Made by a program: the position numbers and the translations under genes. From Vibrio penaeicida (GTDB taxonomy: Bacteria; Pseudomonadota; Gammaproteobacteria; Enterobacterales; Vibrionaceae), in NCBI RefSeq assembly GCF_030689305.1, contig NZ_JAUYVM010000005.1, positions 186,001 to 250,000 on the forward strand: 64,000 nt of DNA, given 5' to 3'. Of the stretch, positions 45,822 to 55,084 are shown piece after piece (the stretch's first letter is position 1; every line of letters begins with the position of its first letter). The notes beneath the pieces were generated by a model. The model had not been told where the DNA came from. It ran no database searches and worked only from the letters and a program-made list of their open reading frames with translations.

Positions 45822-47562
45822 AGTGTGCTTTCCTTGCAGTTTTCGGCATCATTTCGGTGGGTTCCCCAACCGGCATGAGCTGTAGTCCGTTATAAAAATT
45901 TAATGAATTCACCGAGTCGCTATGTAGGCGTAGGCGAGTGCTTTCATCCCAATTGAAAAAGCGGCTCATTAACTCAATGATTTCTTGCAGTGCGTCGTCG
46001 TGCAGGGAACCTTCAATGGCAATGGAGGTTCGGCGTTGAATGAGATCAAGCGGGGTGTGCACGTATTCATGCGTCATCAGGTATTCCAACTCTCCCTCGG
46101 TGTAATGGGGCAGAGTACGAAGAGGCTTAAAGCCCCGTGATTGGAGGCGTTCTAAAATGGCTTCGCACTCTGTGCCATAACGCGAGACGAGCAGTGCGGT
46201 GTAAGAATCCGATTGTTGGTAAAGCGCTGTGAGGTGTTGAATGTATTGGTCTCGCGCTTCTCCAGACTCAGGGAAGCCTTGCCCACCGCCTATGCTCCGA
46301 TCTTGAGTGCTCACGAGGCGTTTCGCCCCTAAATCTTGCAGCACTTGATCGGTGACTTCCTCTGCGAATGCGCGGAAGGTCGTCCATTTGCCGCCAATCA
46401 TCGAATAGCAGGTTATTTCACCATTAAAGAGGTGATCTCGCTGGATAATGTGGCTTCTTGGGATTTGCCCTGCGCTGGCTTTAGTGGCAGCGCCAAGGGG
46501 GCGAATACCACTGAATTGATACAGAATATCGCTTGGGTGAATAATCACCGTTGGGAAAATTGCCCGCACCGATTCAATGATGTAATGAATTTCTTCATCG
46601 GTGCACCGAATATTGTCTGGCTTGGTGACGGGAATGTCCGTTGAGCCTATAAGCACCTTCCCCATATAGGGAAACATAATGCAGACGCGATTCTCTTTGT
46701 TTTCGTAGTACACCATGTCGCCTTCTAGCGCACTCAATAGCTCCGGATGATCGACAATAATGTGCGAACCTTTGGTATTACTTAAATACTGGCTGGGGTT
46801 TCCCGCTTGAAGATTAACGTTATCTATCCAAGCGCCCGTTGCATTGATGAGTTGGCTTGTGGTGACGTGAACTTGGTGGCTTGTTAGTTGGTCGGTAAGT
46901 TCAATGCTTCCGTTATCTTGAACCGATGCAAACGTATAATTCAGGGCGTGAGGTTGACGTTGGTTTGCGTCTCCTTCTTTGAGCAATTCAATCGCTAGCC
47001 TTTCTGGGGAGCTAATCCACGCATCATAATACGCTGCGCTGCAACAGACTTTTTGGTCGAAGTGTGGCCATCGCTTATTCGTTTGTTTTTGCCCATACAT
47101 TTGGTGGTTGGGCATGACTTGATCGTGTCGAGTAAAGAAATCGTAAAGTCCCAATCCTAGTTTCACAATAAACGCGCCGCGCTCTGACGTTTTGGGCTCC
47201 ATTCCCAAGAACCTCAAGCTGGCTGGCACTATGCCTTTTAGCCACGAGGTAAGGGGAATGTGGGTTTGAAGCGGGTGCACTAAATGCGGTGCGTTTTTTA
47301 ATAGGCGATTTCGCTCATTCAGTGATTCTTTTACAAGGTCGAACTCGGCATTTTCTAGGTAGCGCAGCCCGCCATGGATCATTCGAGACGGTGCAGCACT
47401 GGCTTTGCTACAAAAGTCGTCTTTCTCAATCAATAAAACGTTCAACCCTTGCAGCGATAAATCGCGATAGGTGGCGATACCGTTGATGCCACCGCCGATC
47501 ACAATGGCATCAAAATGTTCGCCCGTTTTTATGGATTGAATGGCTCTTTGAGGGACTGTCAT
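45808..47562 (-). CDS. GlpD-like FAD-dependent polyol-phosphate dehydrogenase
   Basis: A 584-aa flavoprotein of the glycerol-3-phosphate dehydrogenase family. FAD motif AIVIGGGINGIATYRDLSLQG, then FCSKASAAPSRMIHGGLRYLE and GKVLIGSTDIPV, with the C-terminal DAO_C domain (RYGTECEAILERLQ...). Because it lies in a sugar ABC operon beside a FGGY kinase and SorC regulator, the arrangement resembles rhizobial/Brucella erythritol clusters, where the relative EryB oxidises a phosphorylated polyol. I therefore read it as a polyol-phosphate dehydrogenase feeding electrons to quinone, with true glycerol-3-phosphate activity as the alternative. Confidence 0.87.
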   Translation of the reverse strand: MTVPQRAIQSIKTGEHFDAIVIGGGINGIATYRDLSLQGLNVLLIEKDDFCSKASAAPSRMIHGGLRYLENAEFDLVKESLNERNRLLKNAPHLVHPLQTHIPLTSWLKGIVPASLRFLGMEPKTSERGAFIVKLGLGLYDFFTRHDQVMPNHQMYGQKQTNKRWPHFDQKVCCSAAYYDAWISSPERLAIELLKEGDANQRQPHALNYTFASVQDNGSIELTDQLTSHQVHVTTSQLINATGAWIDNVNLQAGNPSQYLSNTKGSHIIVDHPELLSALEGDMVYYENKENRVCIMFPYMGKVLIGSTDIPVTKPDNIRCTDEEIHYIIESVRAIFPTVIIHPSDILYQFSGIRPLGAATKASAGQIPRSHIIQRDHLFNGEITCYSMIGGKWTTFRAFAEEVTDQVLQDLGAKRLVSTQDRSIGGGQGFPESGEARDQYIQHLTALYQQSDSYTALLVSRYGTECEAILERLQSRGFKPLRTLPHYTEGELEYLMTHEYVHTPLDLIQRRTSIAIEGSLHDDALQEIIELMSRFFNWDESTRLRLHSDSVNSLNFYNGLQLMPVGEPTEMMPKTARKAHYVYE

Positions 47563-47570
47563 GTGATCTC

Positions 47571-48560
47571 CTATTCACCGCTGTTGATGGCGTTTAGGTG
47601 AACGTCGACCGCGTTTGTCACGAATTCCACATCCGAAGTTGCTAGGTTCAATAATCCTGCTTGGGCATTTTCGATGGCTTGTTTAGGGTTGCGAGCACCA
47701 CACAATGCGTAAGTCACTCCCGGTTGTGTCAGAGTCCATGCAATGACTAACTGAGCGACGGAGATTTGGTAATCGTTGGCTACCGGTAAAACTCGCTGGC
47801 AAAACGCTTGTACATGTTTGCGGTTTTCGACGCTGAACCATGGGTCTTGTTTGCGTTGATCATCCCCTGAGAATTGAGTGTCGGCAGTGATTTTTCCAGA
47901 CAACAAACCAAGTGCTAACGATGAATAGCTAAGGCAAGAGACACCATGTGTTTGGGTGTGCGGCAGCAACGTGCTTTCTATAGAGCGGTCAATCATATTG
48001 TAGCGCTCTTGAATGGCATCAACGGGACCGTATTGTTGGTATTCCTTTAATTGCTCTAGAGAAGCATTACTGATGCCGATGGCTTTGATCAGCCCTTCTT
48101 TTTTTAGCGCCATGAGTGTGCCCATGGTTTCCTCTATCGATGTGGTTTCGTCTTGCCAATGCGTGATATAGAGGTCGATGTAATCGGTTTGCAGCCTGCG
48201 AAGGCTTTGCTCTAGCTCATATCGGATGGACTCTTGCCCTAAGTAACGGTGGACTTGTTGTCCTTCTTCTTCAAAGAAGTGATTCCCTTGTTGGGTATGC
48301 CAAACCAAGCCGCATTTCGTTGCAAGCACAACGTCTTCTCGACGCCCCTTTATTGCTTGGCCAACCAACGATTCAGATTTACCCAAACCATAAGCTGGAG
48401 CGGTATCAATGAGCGTCACCCCGTTATCGATGGAAGCACGAATGGCGTCGATAGATTGTTTTTCGTCGGTCCCTCCCCACATCCAGCCACCCATTGCCCA
48501 AGTGCCAAGTCCAATGACCGAAGTGTCTATCTGAGTCGTCCCTAGTGTTCTGGTTTTCAT
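47571..48560 (-). CDS. Aldo/keto reductase
   Basis: A 329-aa NADP(H)-dependent AKR. The catalytic tetrad is visible: Asp in LIDTAPAYGLGKSE with Tyr following, Lys in VVLATKCG and His in LYITHWQDE. The cofactor site includes ALCGARNPKQAIENA. It could interconvert the imported sugar and its alcohol or reduce an aldehyde product of the aldolase. The start overlaps the regulator stop by 4 bp (ATGA), and its stop lies 8 bp before the GlpD-like gene. Confidence 0.92.
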   Translation of the reverse strand: MKTRTLGTTQIDTSVIGLGTWAMGGWMWGGTDEKQSIDAIRASIDNGVTLIDTAPAYGLGKSESLVGQAIKGRREDVVLATKCGLVWHTQQGNHFFEEEGQQVHRYLGQESIRYELEQSLRRLQTDYIDLYITHWQDETTSIEETMGTLMALKKEGLIKAIGISNASLEQLKEYQQYGPVDAIQERYNMIDRSIESTLLPHTQTHGVSCLSYSSLALGLLSGKITADTQFSGDDQRKQDPWFSVENRKHVQAFCQRVLPVANDYQISVAQLVIAWTLTQPGVTYALCGARNPKQAIENAQAGLLNLATSDVEFVTNAVDVHLNAINSGE

Positions 48561-49570
48561 GAGGTTGTTCCTTTGTGCTTTTGCGTTTCTTCGAACTTTT
48601 CCAGTACTAATTTGGCGGTGCCTTCGTCGGAGATAAGGGTGTTGATGAAGTTACCGTTTAATGCCGCAACAATAGGCGTCACTTTGCTGTCACTGGCCGC
48701 AATCCCAATGCGTATTGGCACTTCTTTCAATTCATCGAGCGTCAGCCCCACCAATTTGTCATTGAGCTGGTCAAAGCAGGAGGTTCCGTTAACGTTGATC
48801 AAATGAGCCAGCATTTCCCCTTCACAATGGTTGTGGCGGATTTGATCGCACTCTTCCTGAGACATGTTGTTGCGAAGGTCGAAGTAGCTTTCAGAACCCG
48901 TTGCTAGTGCTCCAACGCCCACTAAAGCAATGTCTGCTTTTCGAGCAATATCCAGCACTTCTTTGCAACTTCGCATGGCGATTAGGACGTCTCGATCTTG
49001 TTGGGTGTCGGCAAACAGCGGTGCATGAATTTGCATGGATTTACCGCCTAGCTTTTCGGCCAACGAGTAAGCCAGATGGTTAACGTCTGTAAAGTATTTA
49101 CCTTGCACACCACCAGTAGCTGGTACCACGGTGACTTTGTAAGTGCGGGTAGGTTTTATTACTTCCACCAGGGCGGATATGGCTTTACCGCCACTGACAC
49201 AAATAACATCGCCATCGCGTAGCCGACTAAGCAACAGTTCGGCGGCGGTTTCAGCCACAAATTGAAAGTTGACGGTAGGATCGCTGCTTATCGAAGGTGC
49301 GAGCACGGCGTCATTCAGTTGAGTCGAGTTCACTAAGTGACGCTCAAATTCAGCCACATTGGCATGCTGGATATTCAAGTTGATTTCCACCAACCCGTCT
49401 TCTCGCGCGTTACGGATAATGCGATTCACTTTGGCTGCGGATAAAGACAGCAATTTGGAAATATCAGACTGACTCTTGTTTTCCAAATAATGGAGCGTGA
49501 GCACCTTGCGCACCAGCCAGTCTGTTTCATTCTTCGCTGGTGCTGCTTTTCTCAAAGGGGTGATTGCCAT
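48557..49570 (-). CDS. SorC/DeoR-family sugar-binding transcriptional regulator
   Basis: A 337-aa regulator with an N-terminal helix-turn-helix (LHYLENKSQSDISKLLSLSAAKVNRIIRNAREDGLV) and a C-terminal phosphosugar-binding domain (DGDVICVSGGKAISALVEVI, ADIALVGVGALATGS, GEMLAHLINVNGTSCFD). Family relatives are LsrR, EryD and SorC, which respond to phosphorylated sugars. It is embedded in the operon between the permease and the AKR gene, so it probably controls its own operon from the promoter at 53404-53913. Ribosome site AGGAGAACC. Confidence 0.92.
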   Translation of the reverse strand: MAITPLRKAAPAKNETDWLVRKVLTLHYLENKSQSDISKLLSLSAAKVNRIIRNAREDGLVEINLNIQHANVAEFERHLVNSTQLNDAVLAPSISSDPTVNFQFVAETAAELLLSRLRDGDVICVSGGKAISALVEVIKPTRTYKVTVVPATGGVQGKYFTDVNHLAYSLAEKLGGKSMQIHAPLFADTQQDRDVLIAMRSCKEVLDIARKADIALVGVGALATGSESYFDLRNNMSQEECDQIRHNHCEGEMLAHLINVNGTSCFDQLNDKLVGLTLDELKEVPIRIGIAASDSKVTPIVAALNGNFINTLISDEGTAKLVLEKFEETQKHKGTTS

Positions 49571-49589
49571 GGTCAGGTTCTCCTAGCTT

Positions 49590-50597
49590 TTAGTTGGATT
49601 TTTTGTTGAGAAGATGATCAATGGCGACTGCAAACAACAGAATTAAACCTTTGATGAAATCTTGCCAGTAGACAGAGACATCCAGCAGAATCAGAGAGCT
49701 AGACACCACGCTCAGTAGCGCAATACCGAGGATGGCACCGAGTACCGACCCCTGACCGCCATTGAAACTTGCCCCGCCGATAACCGCTGCAGCGATGATA
49801 TTGAGCTCTAAACCGACACCGAAATTAGGGGTGGCTGCGCCAAATTTAGACATATAAATGATGCCGCCAAGCCCACACAATGCAGAACATAAAACCGTGA
49901 CCCACAGTTTCACTTTGTCGGTTCTAATACCGGAATATTCCGCGGCTTTCTCGTTACTGCCGGTGTAAAACACCTTTCTGAATGCGGTCGCATTTCTTAG
50001 CAAATAGTCGGATATGACGACGACAACTAAGAAAATAATGATGGAGAAGGGGACGCCGTAGAAAGTTCCTTGGCCGACGAATTTGAATTCAGGCGGCAGA
50101 GAAAAGAGAGAAATCGGTGTGCCTTGCGTAATAATCATACTGGCTCCACGGGCTAATCCCATGAACGCGAGCGTCACGATAAAGTGATGTAACCCGATCC
50201 GCGTTACACAGAGCCCCATCAAGTATCCAATGCCACCCGATGCTGCGATGGAAATTAAGCTAGCCAACCAAGGGTTGACGCCCAGAATAAAAAGCTTGGC
50301 TGCAAACACCATTGCCAGGCACATTACCGCACCTACCGACAAGTCAATGCCCCCGACAATGATCAACATGGTCATACCCACAACGACGATCCCCTCAACT
50401 GAGAAGGACAGCAGCATGGCTTTCATATTGGCCCAAGTTAAAAAATAAGGTGAGGCAAAACTCATCGCAATGAAGAGCCCCACAATGATCAGAATGAGCG
50501 TAAATTCACGCATGTTTTTAGTGCGGTTAAATAGGCTTTTAAAAGCGCTCTCTGATGGTGAGTTCATGTTTTTATCGGTTATTACGTTATTGTCCAT
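49590..50597 (-). CDS. Sugar ABC transporter permease (RbsC-like)
   Basis: A 335-aa BPD_transp_2 permease with motifs GGIDLSVGAVMCLAM, GSNEKAAEYSGIRTDKVKLWVTVLCSALCGLGGIIY and AAAVIGGASFNGGQGSVLGAILG. It is the only permease in this operon and presumably forms a homodimer, as in the ribose system. I chose ATG 50597, with GGAG 9 nt upstream, over a GTG start 15 bp earlier that would place this ribosome site inside the coding region. Confidence 0.92.
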   Translation of the reverse strand: MDNNVITDKNMNSPSESAFKSLFNRTKNMREFTLILIIVGLFIAMSFASPYFLTWANMKAMLLSFSVEGIVVVGMTMLIIVGGIDLSVGAVMCLAMVFAAKLFILGVNPWLASLISIAASGGIGYLMGLCVTRIGLHHFIVTLAFMGLARGASMIITQGTPISLFSLPPEFKFVGQGTFYGVPFSIIIFLVVVVISDYLLRNATAFRKVFYTGSNEKAAEYSGIRTDKVKLWVTVLCSALCGLGGIIYMSKFGAATPNFGVGLELNIIAAAVIGGASFNGGQGSVLGAILGIALLSVVSSSLILLDVSVYWQDFIKGLILLFAVAIDHLLNKKSN

Positions 50598-50637
50598 AAT
50601 CTTTTTCTCCACGCTTCTTCCTGACGTTGCACCGTAT

Positions 50638-52248
50638 TTAGTGGCTGACTTCCGTAGGCGTATGTAATTGGGATGCCGTGTGTGAATGAGTTGCCGTATT
50701 TGTTTGAGTAGCGATATTTGACGGAGCAGTTGTGCTTGCCAGATCGCAAGCCACCCCCGATGCCATCCGCATAATATTTTCTTCAGTAATTTGATCGGCT
50801 TTTAAAATCCCATTACACCGTGATTCGCACATAACCATGACGCGATCGCTTAAGCCGATGACTTCTGGGAGTTCTGATGAAATCACGATGATGCCGACAC
50901 CGTTGTTTGCCAGCTGCCTGATCATTTTGTGTATTTCAGATTTGGCACCGACATCAATTCCACGTGTCGGCTCATCCATAATGATCACTTTGGGCTGCAC
51001 GGATAGGATTTTGGCGATCGCCACTTTTTGCTGGTTGCCTCCGCTTAATGAAGAGACGGGGGCAGACATGCCACTGGATTTCAGGTTCAATTCTGTGGTT
51101 AGTCGAGCCGCTTGTTCCTCTTCCACTTGGTGCTGAATCATGCCGTTTCGTGACACTTGGTTTGGGCTAAGTGCGGAGACGTTTTGAGCAATAGACAAGC
51201 CGAGGAAAACGCCGTTTTCTTTTCGATCTTCGGAAAGGTAGACGATGCCCGCATCAATACCGTCTTGATAAGACTGAATATTGAGCTGCTTACCTTGATA
51301 AAATATCTCGCCGCTGGTCTTTGCTTGAAGCCCGCATATGGCTTTGACCAATTCGGAACGACCGGACCCAATAAGCCCTGAAATGCCAAATATTTCACCT
51401 TCGTGTAGATCGAAATTGATATCTTGAAAGCGCTGTTTGTCGGACAAGTTCTTAACTTCAAGCAGTGCCGTATTGCTTTCGATATCACCTTGAAACTTTT
51501 CTGGGTACAAGTCGCTCAGTTCTCGACCTACCAAGTCATTTACCACTTGCTCTGGCGTTGTGTCTTTAGTGGTGTAGCTAACGACTCGGATTCCGTCACG
51601 GAACACGGTAACTTGGTCGCAATGTTCAAAGACTTCCGCCATGCGATGGCTGATGTAGATAATGCTGATGCCTTTGCTTTTAAGCTGATGCATGATGTGG
51701 AAAAGCAGCTTAGATTCGGTTTCAGTCAGTGCCGCGGTTGGCTCATCCAAAATCAAAATATGGCAATCTAACGTGAGCGCTTTCGCTATCTCGACGAGTT
51801 GTTGGTTAGAAATACTGAGTTCGCCGACAAGAACATTCGGGTCAATGTCTGCCAGTTGCGCTATCGCTAACTTCGCTTCTTCTTTAAGCGCTTTGTAATT
51901 CATGAATAGTTGTTTTGAAGCACTGGTCTTAGCCATTAAGATGTTTTCGGCTACCGACACATCTGGGCATAATGCAATTTCCTGATGAACAAACCCGATG
52001 CCTTTGCGTTGTGCTTCTAATGGACCTTTGATCTTGGTTTTGTGGCCATTCAAATAGATATCGCCTGAATCGGGTTGATAAATCCCATCAATGATTTTCA
52101 TTAATGTGGATTTTCCCGCTCCGTTCTCGCCGGCCAAAGCGTGAATTTGACCGGGCATCAACGTAAAACTGACGTCTTCAAGTGCGACGGTTTGACCGAA
52201 TGTTTTTCGGACATTGCGAATTTCTAATACCGGCGTAGGTAACGACAT
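50638..52248 (-). CDS. Sugar ABC transporter ATP-binding protein (RbsA-like, double domain)
   Basis: A 536-aa ATPase with two ABC domains: first Walker A GENGAGKSTLMK and Walker B ILILDEPTAALTE, second P-loop GLIGSGRSELVKA, signature LSGGNQQKVAIAKI and VIIMDEPTRGIDVGAKSE. ATG 52248 has a perfect AGGAGATACCT upstream; a longer frame reaching 52338 lacks this. The last ~30 residues are an unusual Thr/His/Ser-rich tail (NTATHSHTASQLHTPTEVSH) not normally seen in RbsA proteins. It powers the permease encoded 40 bp downstream. Confidence 0.93.
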   Translation of the reverse strand: MSLPTPVLEIRNVRKTFGQTVALEDVSFTLMPGQIHALAGENGAGKSTLMKIIDGIYQPDSGDIYLNGHKTKIKGPLEAQRKGIGFVHQEIALCPDVSVAENILMAKTSASKQLFMNYKALKEEAKLAIAQLADIDPNVLVGELSISNQQLVEIAKALTLDCHILILDEPTAALTETESKLLFHIMHQLKSKGISIIYISHRMAEVFEHCDQVTVFRDGIRVVSYTTKDTTPEQVVNDLVGRELSDLYPEKFQGDIESNTALLEVKNLSDKQRFQDINFDLHEGEIFGISGLIGSGRSELVKAICGLQAKTSGEIFYQGKQLNIQSYQDGIDAGIVYLSEDRKENGVFLGLSIAQNVSALSPNQVSRNGMIQHQVEEEQAARLTTELNLKSSGMSAPVSSLSGGNQQKVAIAKILSVQPKVIIMDEPTRGIDVGAKSEIHKMIRQLANNGVGIIVISSELPEVIGLSDRVMVMCESRCNGILKADQITEENIMRMASGVACDLASTTAPSNIATQTNTATHSHTASQLHTPTEVSH

Positions 52249-52350
52249 AGGTATCTCCTGTGTAGGCTGCGTGCAGTTTATTAAGGCTTTTTGTTGGCTT
52301 GGGTAATCACACTGTCCCGATAACAGCGAGTTACCCAAGCAAGTTATGTG

Positions 52351-53403
52351 TTACTCATTAATGCCTTTTGTGCCGCGTTTTTGGAGATATTTGTCCCAAT
52401 AGAAATCGTCTGCGTTCTCTTTGGTCACAATGGCAAACCCATTGTCCACGAACGGTACACCCATTGGGTTGTAGCCTGAACGTTTGTAATCGTTCATTGG
52501 GTCGATGAGGTCAGAGTGCGCCGCTAAGTACAGGAGCATCATGCCCATATAACCTTGCATGCCTTGGTTGGGGTTTACTGCTCCAAAGACTTCACCAGAT
52601 TTGATCATGTCTAGGATCTTTGCGTTCACATCCGCGTTCATGACTTTGATTTTCCCGCCTAGTTCTTTGGCGGCTTGTGCTGCACCTAATGCTGAAGTGG
52701 CTTCAGGCATAAACACTGCGCCCAGTTTAGGGTGGGCCTGAGCCATAGTCATGACGGCGTTGTATGCTTTCGTTACGTCTGTGTTGCTAGCGGCACGCGA
52801 GACGAGTTTCATGTCTGGCCATTTTTCTTCCATTCGTGCAATAAATGCAGAAATTCGACGATCGTGATTGTCTTGCCCTGGGTTTTCTAAAACAGCGTAT
52901 TCGCCTTTCCCACCCATCGATTCTGCGATGGTATCGGCAGCGTGTCTGCCTTCCGCGTAGTTATCTGAAGTAATAAAAGAAACCCGGTCACTGTTGGGTG
53001 AATCTGCTGCAAAGGTCACGACAGGGATACCCATTTCTTTTGCGCGATTGATAGGTTCAATGAAAGGGTCTGGGTTCATCGGGTGCAGAAGAATGCCCGC
53101 GGGCTTTTTCGCTAGCACTTGTTCAAAAGAAGCGAGCTGTTTGTTCACGTCGTATTCTGGTGTTCCGGTATACACGGTTTTACACCCCATCGACTTCGCT
53201 GCTTGCTTCATCATTTCATATACAGGGAACCAATATTCGACGCCACTCACCATAACGTTCATGTAGTAGGTTTCACCTGGCTTACATTTAAAAGCCTCTG
53301 CTGCTGTGGCTTGAGACGTTACTCCTGTAAAAGCGGCGATCGAAAGCGACGCAATTCCCAGTAGCTTCTTCAAGTTGATCGAGGATGGTTGGAACCTTTT
53401 CAT
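52351..53403 (-). CDS. Sugar ABC transporter periplasmic binding protein
   Basis: A 350-aa Peripla_BP_4 protein with a clear signal peptide (NLKKLLGIASLSIAAFTGVTSQATA) starting at ATG 53403 after AGGAGAGTGCA. Lobe motifs include YMNVMVSGVEYWFPVYEMMKQAAKSMGCKTVYTGTPEYDVNKQL, ILLHPMNPDPFIEPINRAKEMGIPVVTFAADSPN and AVFMPEATSALGAAQAAKEL. It is the first gene of the leftward operon. The substrate is unknown; downstream enzymes point to a polyol or rare sugar. Confidence 0.93.
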   Translation of the reverse strand: MKRFQPSSINLKKLLGIASLSIAAFTGVTSQATAAEAFKCKPGETYYMNVMVSGVEYWFPVYEMMKQAAKSMGCKTVYTGTPEYDVNKQLASFEQVLAKKPAGILLHPMNPDPFIEPINRAKEMGIPVVTFAADSPNSDRVSFITSDNYAEGRHAADTIAESMGGKGEYAVLENPGQDNHDRRISAFIARMEEKWPDMKLVSRAASNTDVTKAYNAVMTMAQAHPKLGAVFMPEATSALGAAQAAKELGGKIKVMNADVNAKILDMIKSGEVFGAVNPNQGMQGYMGMMLLYLAAHSDLIDPMNDYKRSGYNPMGVPFVDNGFAIVTKENADDFYWDKYLQKRGTKGINE

Positions 53404-53913
53404 TGCACTCTCCTTGTGGCTTTTTTGTTGTGCCCTTTTCCGATAGGCGTTGTTCCATTTGCGTGAAAAAATCACAGCCTGATTGAAATGTTGGTTTAGT
53501 GAAATTTCTTTCAGGAGGTTAAATAATAATCACCTACTGATTCATGTGTCAAAATCATTTCGACACAAAAAGTCTCATTAAGACTGTCATTCTGTGATTT
53601 TTTTTGGGTTATTAACATTTTGTTTACTTGTTAACCAGTTGTGTTTCGGCGTTTTTTCCTGACATAGGAGGAGGGCTATTACTGGCTAGATTGGGGTTTT
53701 TTTGGATGTGCCAAAGTGTGATTCAGTTCTAATTTGATAGCTTAGGTAAATCAATTTACCATCTATAATGATACTTAAAGTCTCATTTTTATCTTTACAT
53801 TCTCCATTTGTTCACTCTAATATTAAAAACGATACAGAAAGTATCACTGAGTGGTTTTTTGTTTGGCTAACTCAGCAGGCTAAAAATGAAGGGCAAGAGA
53901 TAAGGATGTAAAA
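53404..53913. promoter_or_regulatory. Divergent promoter region with candidate operators
   Basis: 510 bp between the leftward sugar/polyol operon and the rightward alcohol dehydrogenase. It is AT-rich and contains three short inverted repeats with 5-nt spacers: AGTCT-CATTA-AGACT at 53571-53585, GATAC-TTAAA-GTCTC at 53770-53784 (imperfect) and GATAC-AGAAA-GTATC at 53831-53845. The latter two share half-sites and could bind the SorC or IclR regulator. No gene is visible. AAGGATGTAAAA at the right end is the dehydrogenase ribosome site. Confidence 0.6.
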
Positions 53914-55074
53914 ATGAGCAATCAGGTTCAGCTTCCAAGGATCATGGAGATCGGTGCGGGTGCCAGCCAGCGAATCGCAGAGATATTGACGAATTTTGGG
54001 TGTAAAGCGCCGTTGTTAATCACCGATAACGTCATGGTGTCACTGGGGTATCCCAACCAAATTATTCAACATTTGACCAGTGCAGGCATAGAGTGTGCGG
54101 TATTTTCTGAAACCGTACCGGAGCCGACGGTTTCTTCTATTTCACAAGGCGTAGACATTTTTCGAAAAGGTCAGTACGACGCCATTATCGCATTAGGCGG
54201 GGGCAGCCCCATTGATTCTGCGAAAGCCATCAATATATTAGGTACGCACGGCGGTGTGATGCGCGATTACAAGTTTCCTCGTGTGGTGACGGAATCTGGT
54301 GTTCCTTTAATTGCGATTCCAACAACGGCTGGAACGGGATCGGAAGTGACGCGATTCACCATTATTACCGATGACAAAGCGGACGAGAAAATGTTGTGCC
54401 TTGGGCTTGGTTTTATGCCTGATGCCGCTTTGGTGGATTATGAGTTGACCTCCAGTGTGCCTCCGAGAGTGACGGCAGATACCGGAATTGATGCGTTGAC
54501 TCATGCTATTGAAGCGTACGTGAGCCAAAAAGCGAATTTGTTTAGCGATGCGCAAGCCACCGCTGCCATGAGGTTGATTGCACCCAACTTAAGAAAGGCC
54601 TACCACGAACCCGACAATCATGAAGCGAGAGAAGCGATGATGCTGGGTTCGACGCTGGCAGGAATGGCGTTTTCCGCGGCATCCGTTGCGCTAGTGCATG
54701 GGATGAGCCGCCCAATTGGAGCCTTTTTTCATGTGCCTCATGGTTTATCGAATGCGATGCTTTTGCCAACCATTACCCGTTTTTCTATCCCAAACGCTAA
54801 GTCACGTTATGCCGATTGCGCTCGGCATATGGGCATTGCATTGCAAGAAGCCAGTGACGACGTGGCGTGTAATTCATTAGTCCAAGAGCTTATTGCGATT
54901 AACCAAGAATTGTCTGTGCCCACTATGTCGGAATTTGGTATCGACAAAGTACAGTATTTTTCACTTTGCGAGGTGATGGCGGAGCAAGCATTGGCTTCCG
55001 GCTCACCTGGAAATAACCCAAGAGTACCGAGCCAACAAGAAATCGTCGGACTTTATCATCAGTTGTGGGCATAA
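53914..55074 (+). CDS. Iron-containing (group III) alcohol dehydrogenase
   Basis: A 386-aa Fe-ADH family enzyme. NAD site IIALGGGSPIDSAKAINIL, the TTAGTGSEVTRFTII block, and metal ligands in DALTHAIEAYVSQKAN, VHGMSRPIGAFFHVPHGLSNAMLLP are all present. It interconverts an alcohol and aldehyde with NAD(P). Followed 10 bp later by an aldehyde dehydrogenase gene, so the pair may take an alcohol or semialdehyde to the acid or CoA ester. It diverges from the polyol operon, suggesting a role in the same pathway. Confidence 0.93.
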   Translation: MSNQVQLPRIMEIGAGASQRIAEILTNFGCKAPLLITDNVMVSLGYPNQIIQHLTSAGIECAVFSETVPEPTVSSISQGVDIFRKGQYDAIIALGGGSPIDSAKAINILGTHGGVMRDYKFPRVVTESGVPLIAIPTTAGTGSEVTRFTIITDDKADEKMLCLGLGFMPDAALVDYELTSSVPPRVTADTGIDALTHAIEAYVSQKANLFSDAQATAAMRLIAPNLRKAYHEPDNHEAREAMMLGSTLAGMAFSAASVALVHGMSRPIGAFFHVPHGLSNAMLLPTITRFSIPNAKSRYADCARHMGIALQEASDDVACNSLVQELIAINQELSVPTMSEFGIDKVQYFSLCEVMAEQALASGSPGNNPRVPSQQEIVGLYHQLWA

Positions 55075-55084
55075 GGAGATCCCA

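Noticed and set aside
45808..47562. True aerobic glycerol-3-phosphate dehydrogenase glpD
   Set aside because: No glpF, glpK or glpR nearby; the context of sugar ABC transporter and SorC regulator favours another polyol phosphate.
43467..53403. Autoinducer-2 lsr operon
   Set aside because: The kinase, SorC regulator, aldolase and binding protein resemble lsr genes, but there is one permease instead of two, no lsrG, and a GlpD-like enzyme and AKR are present.
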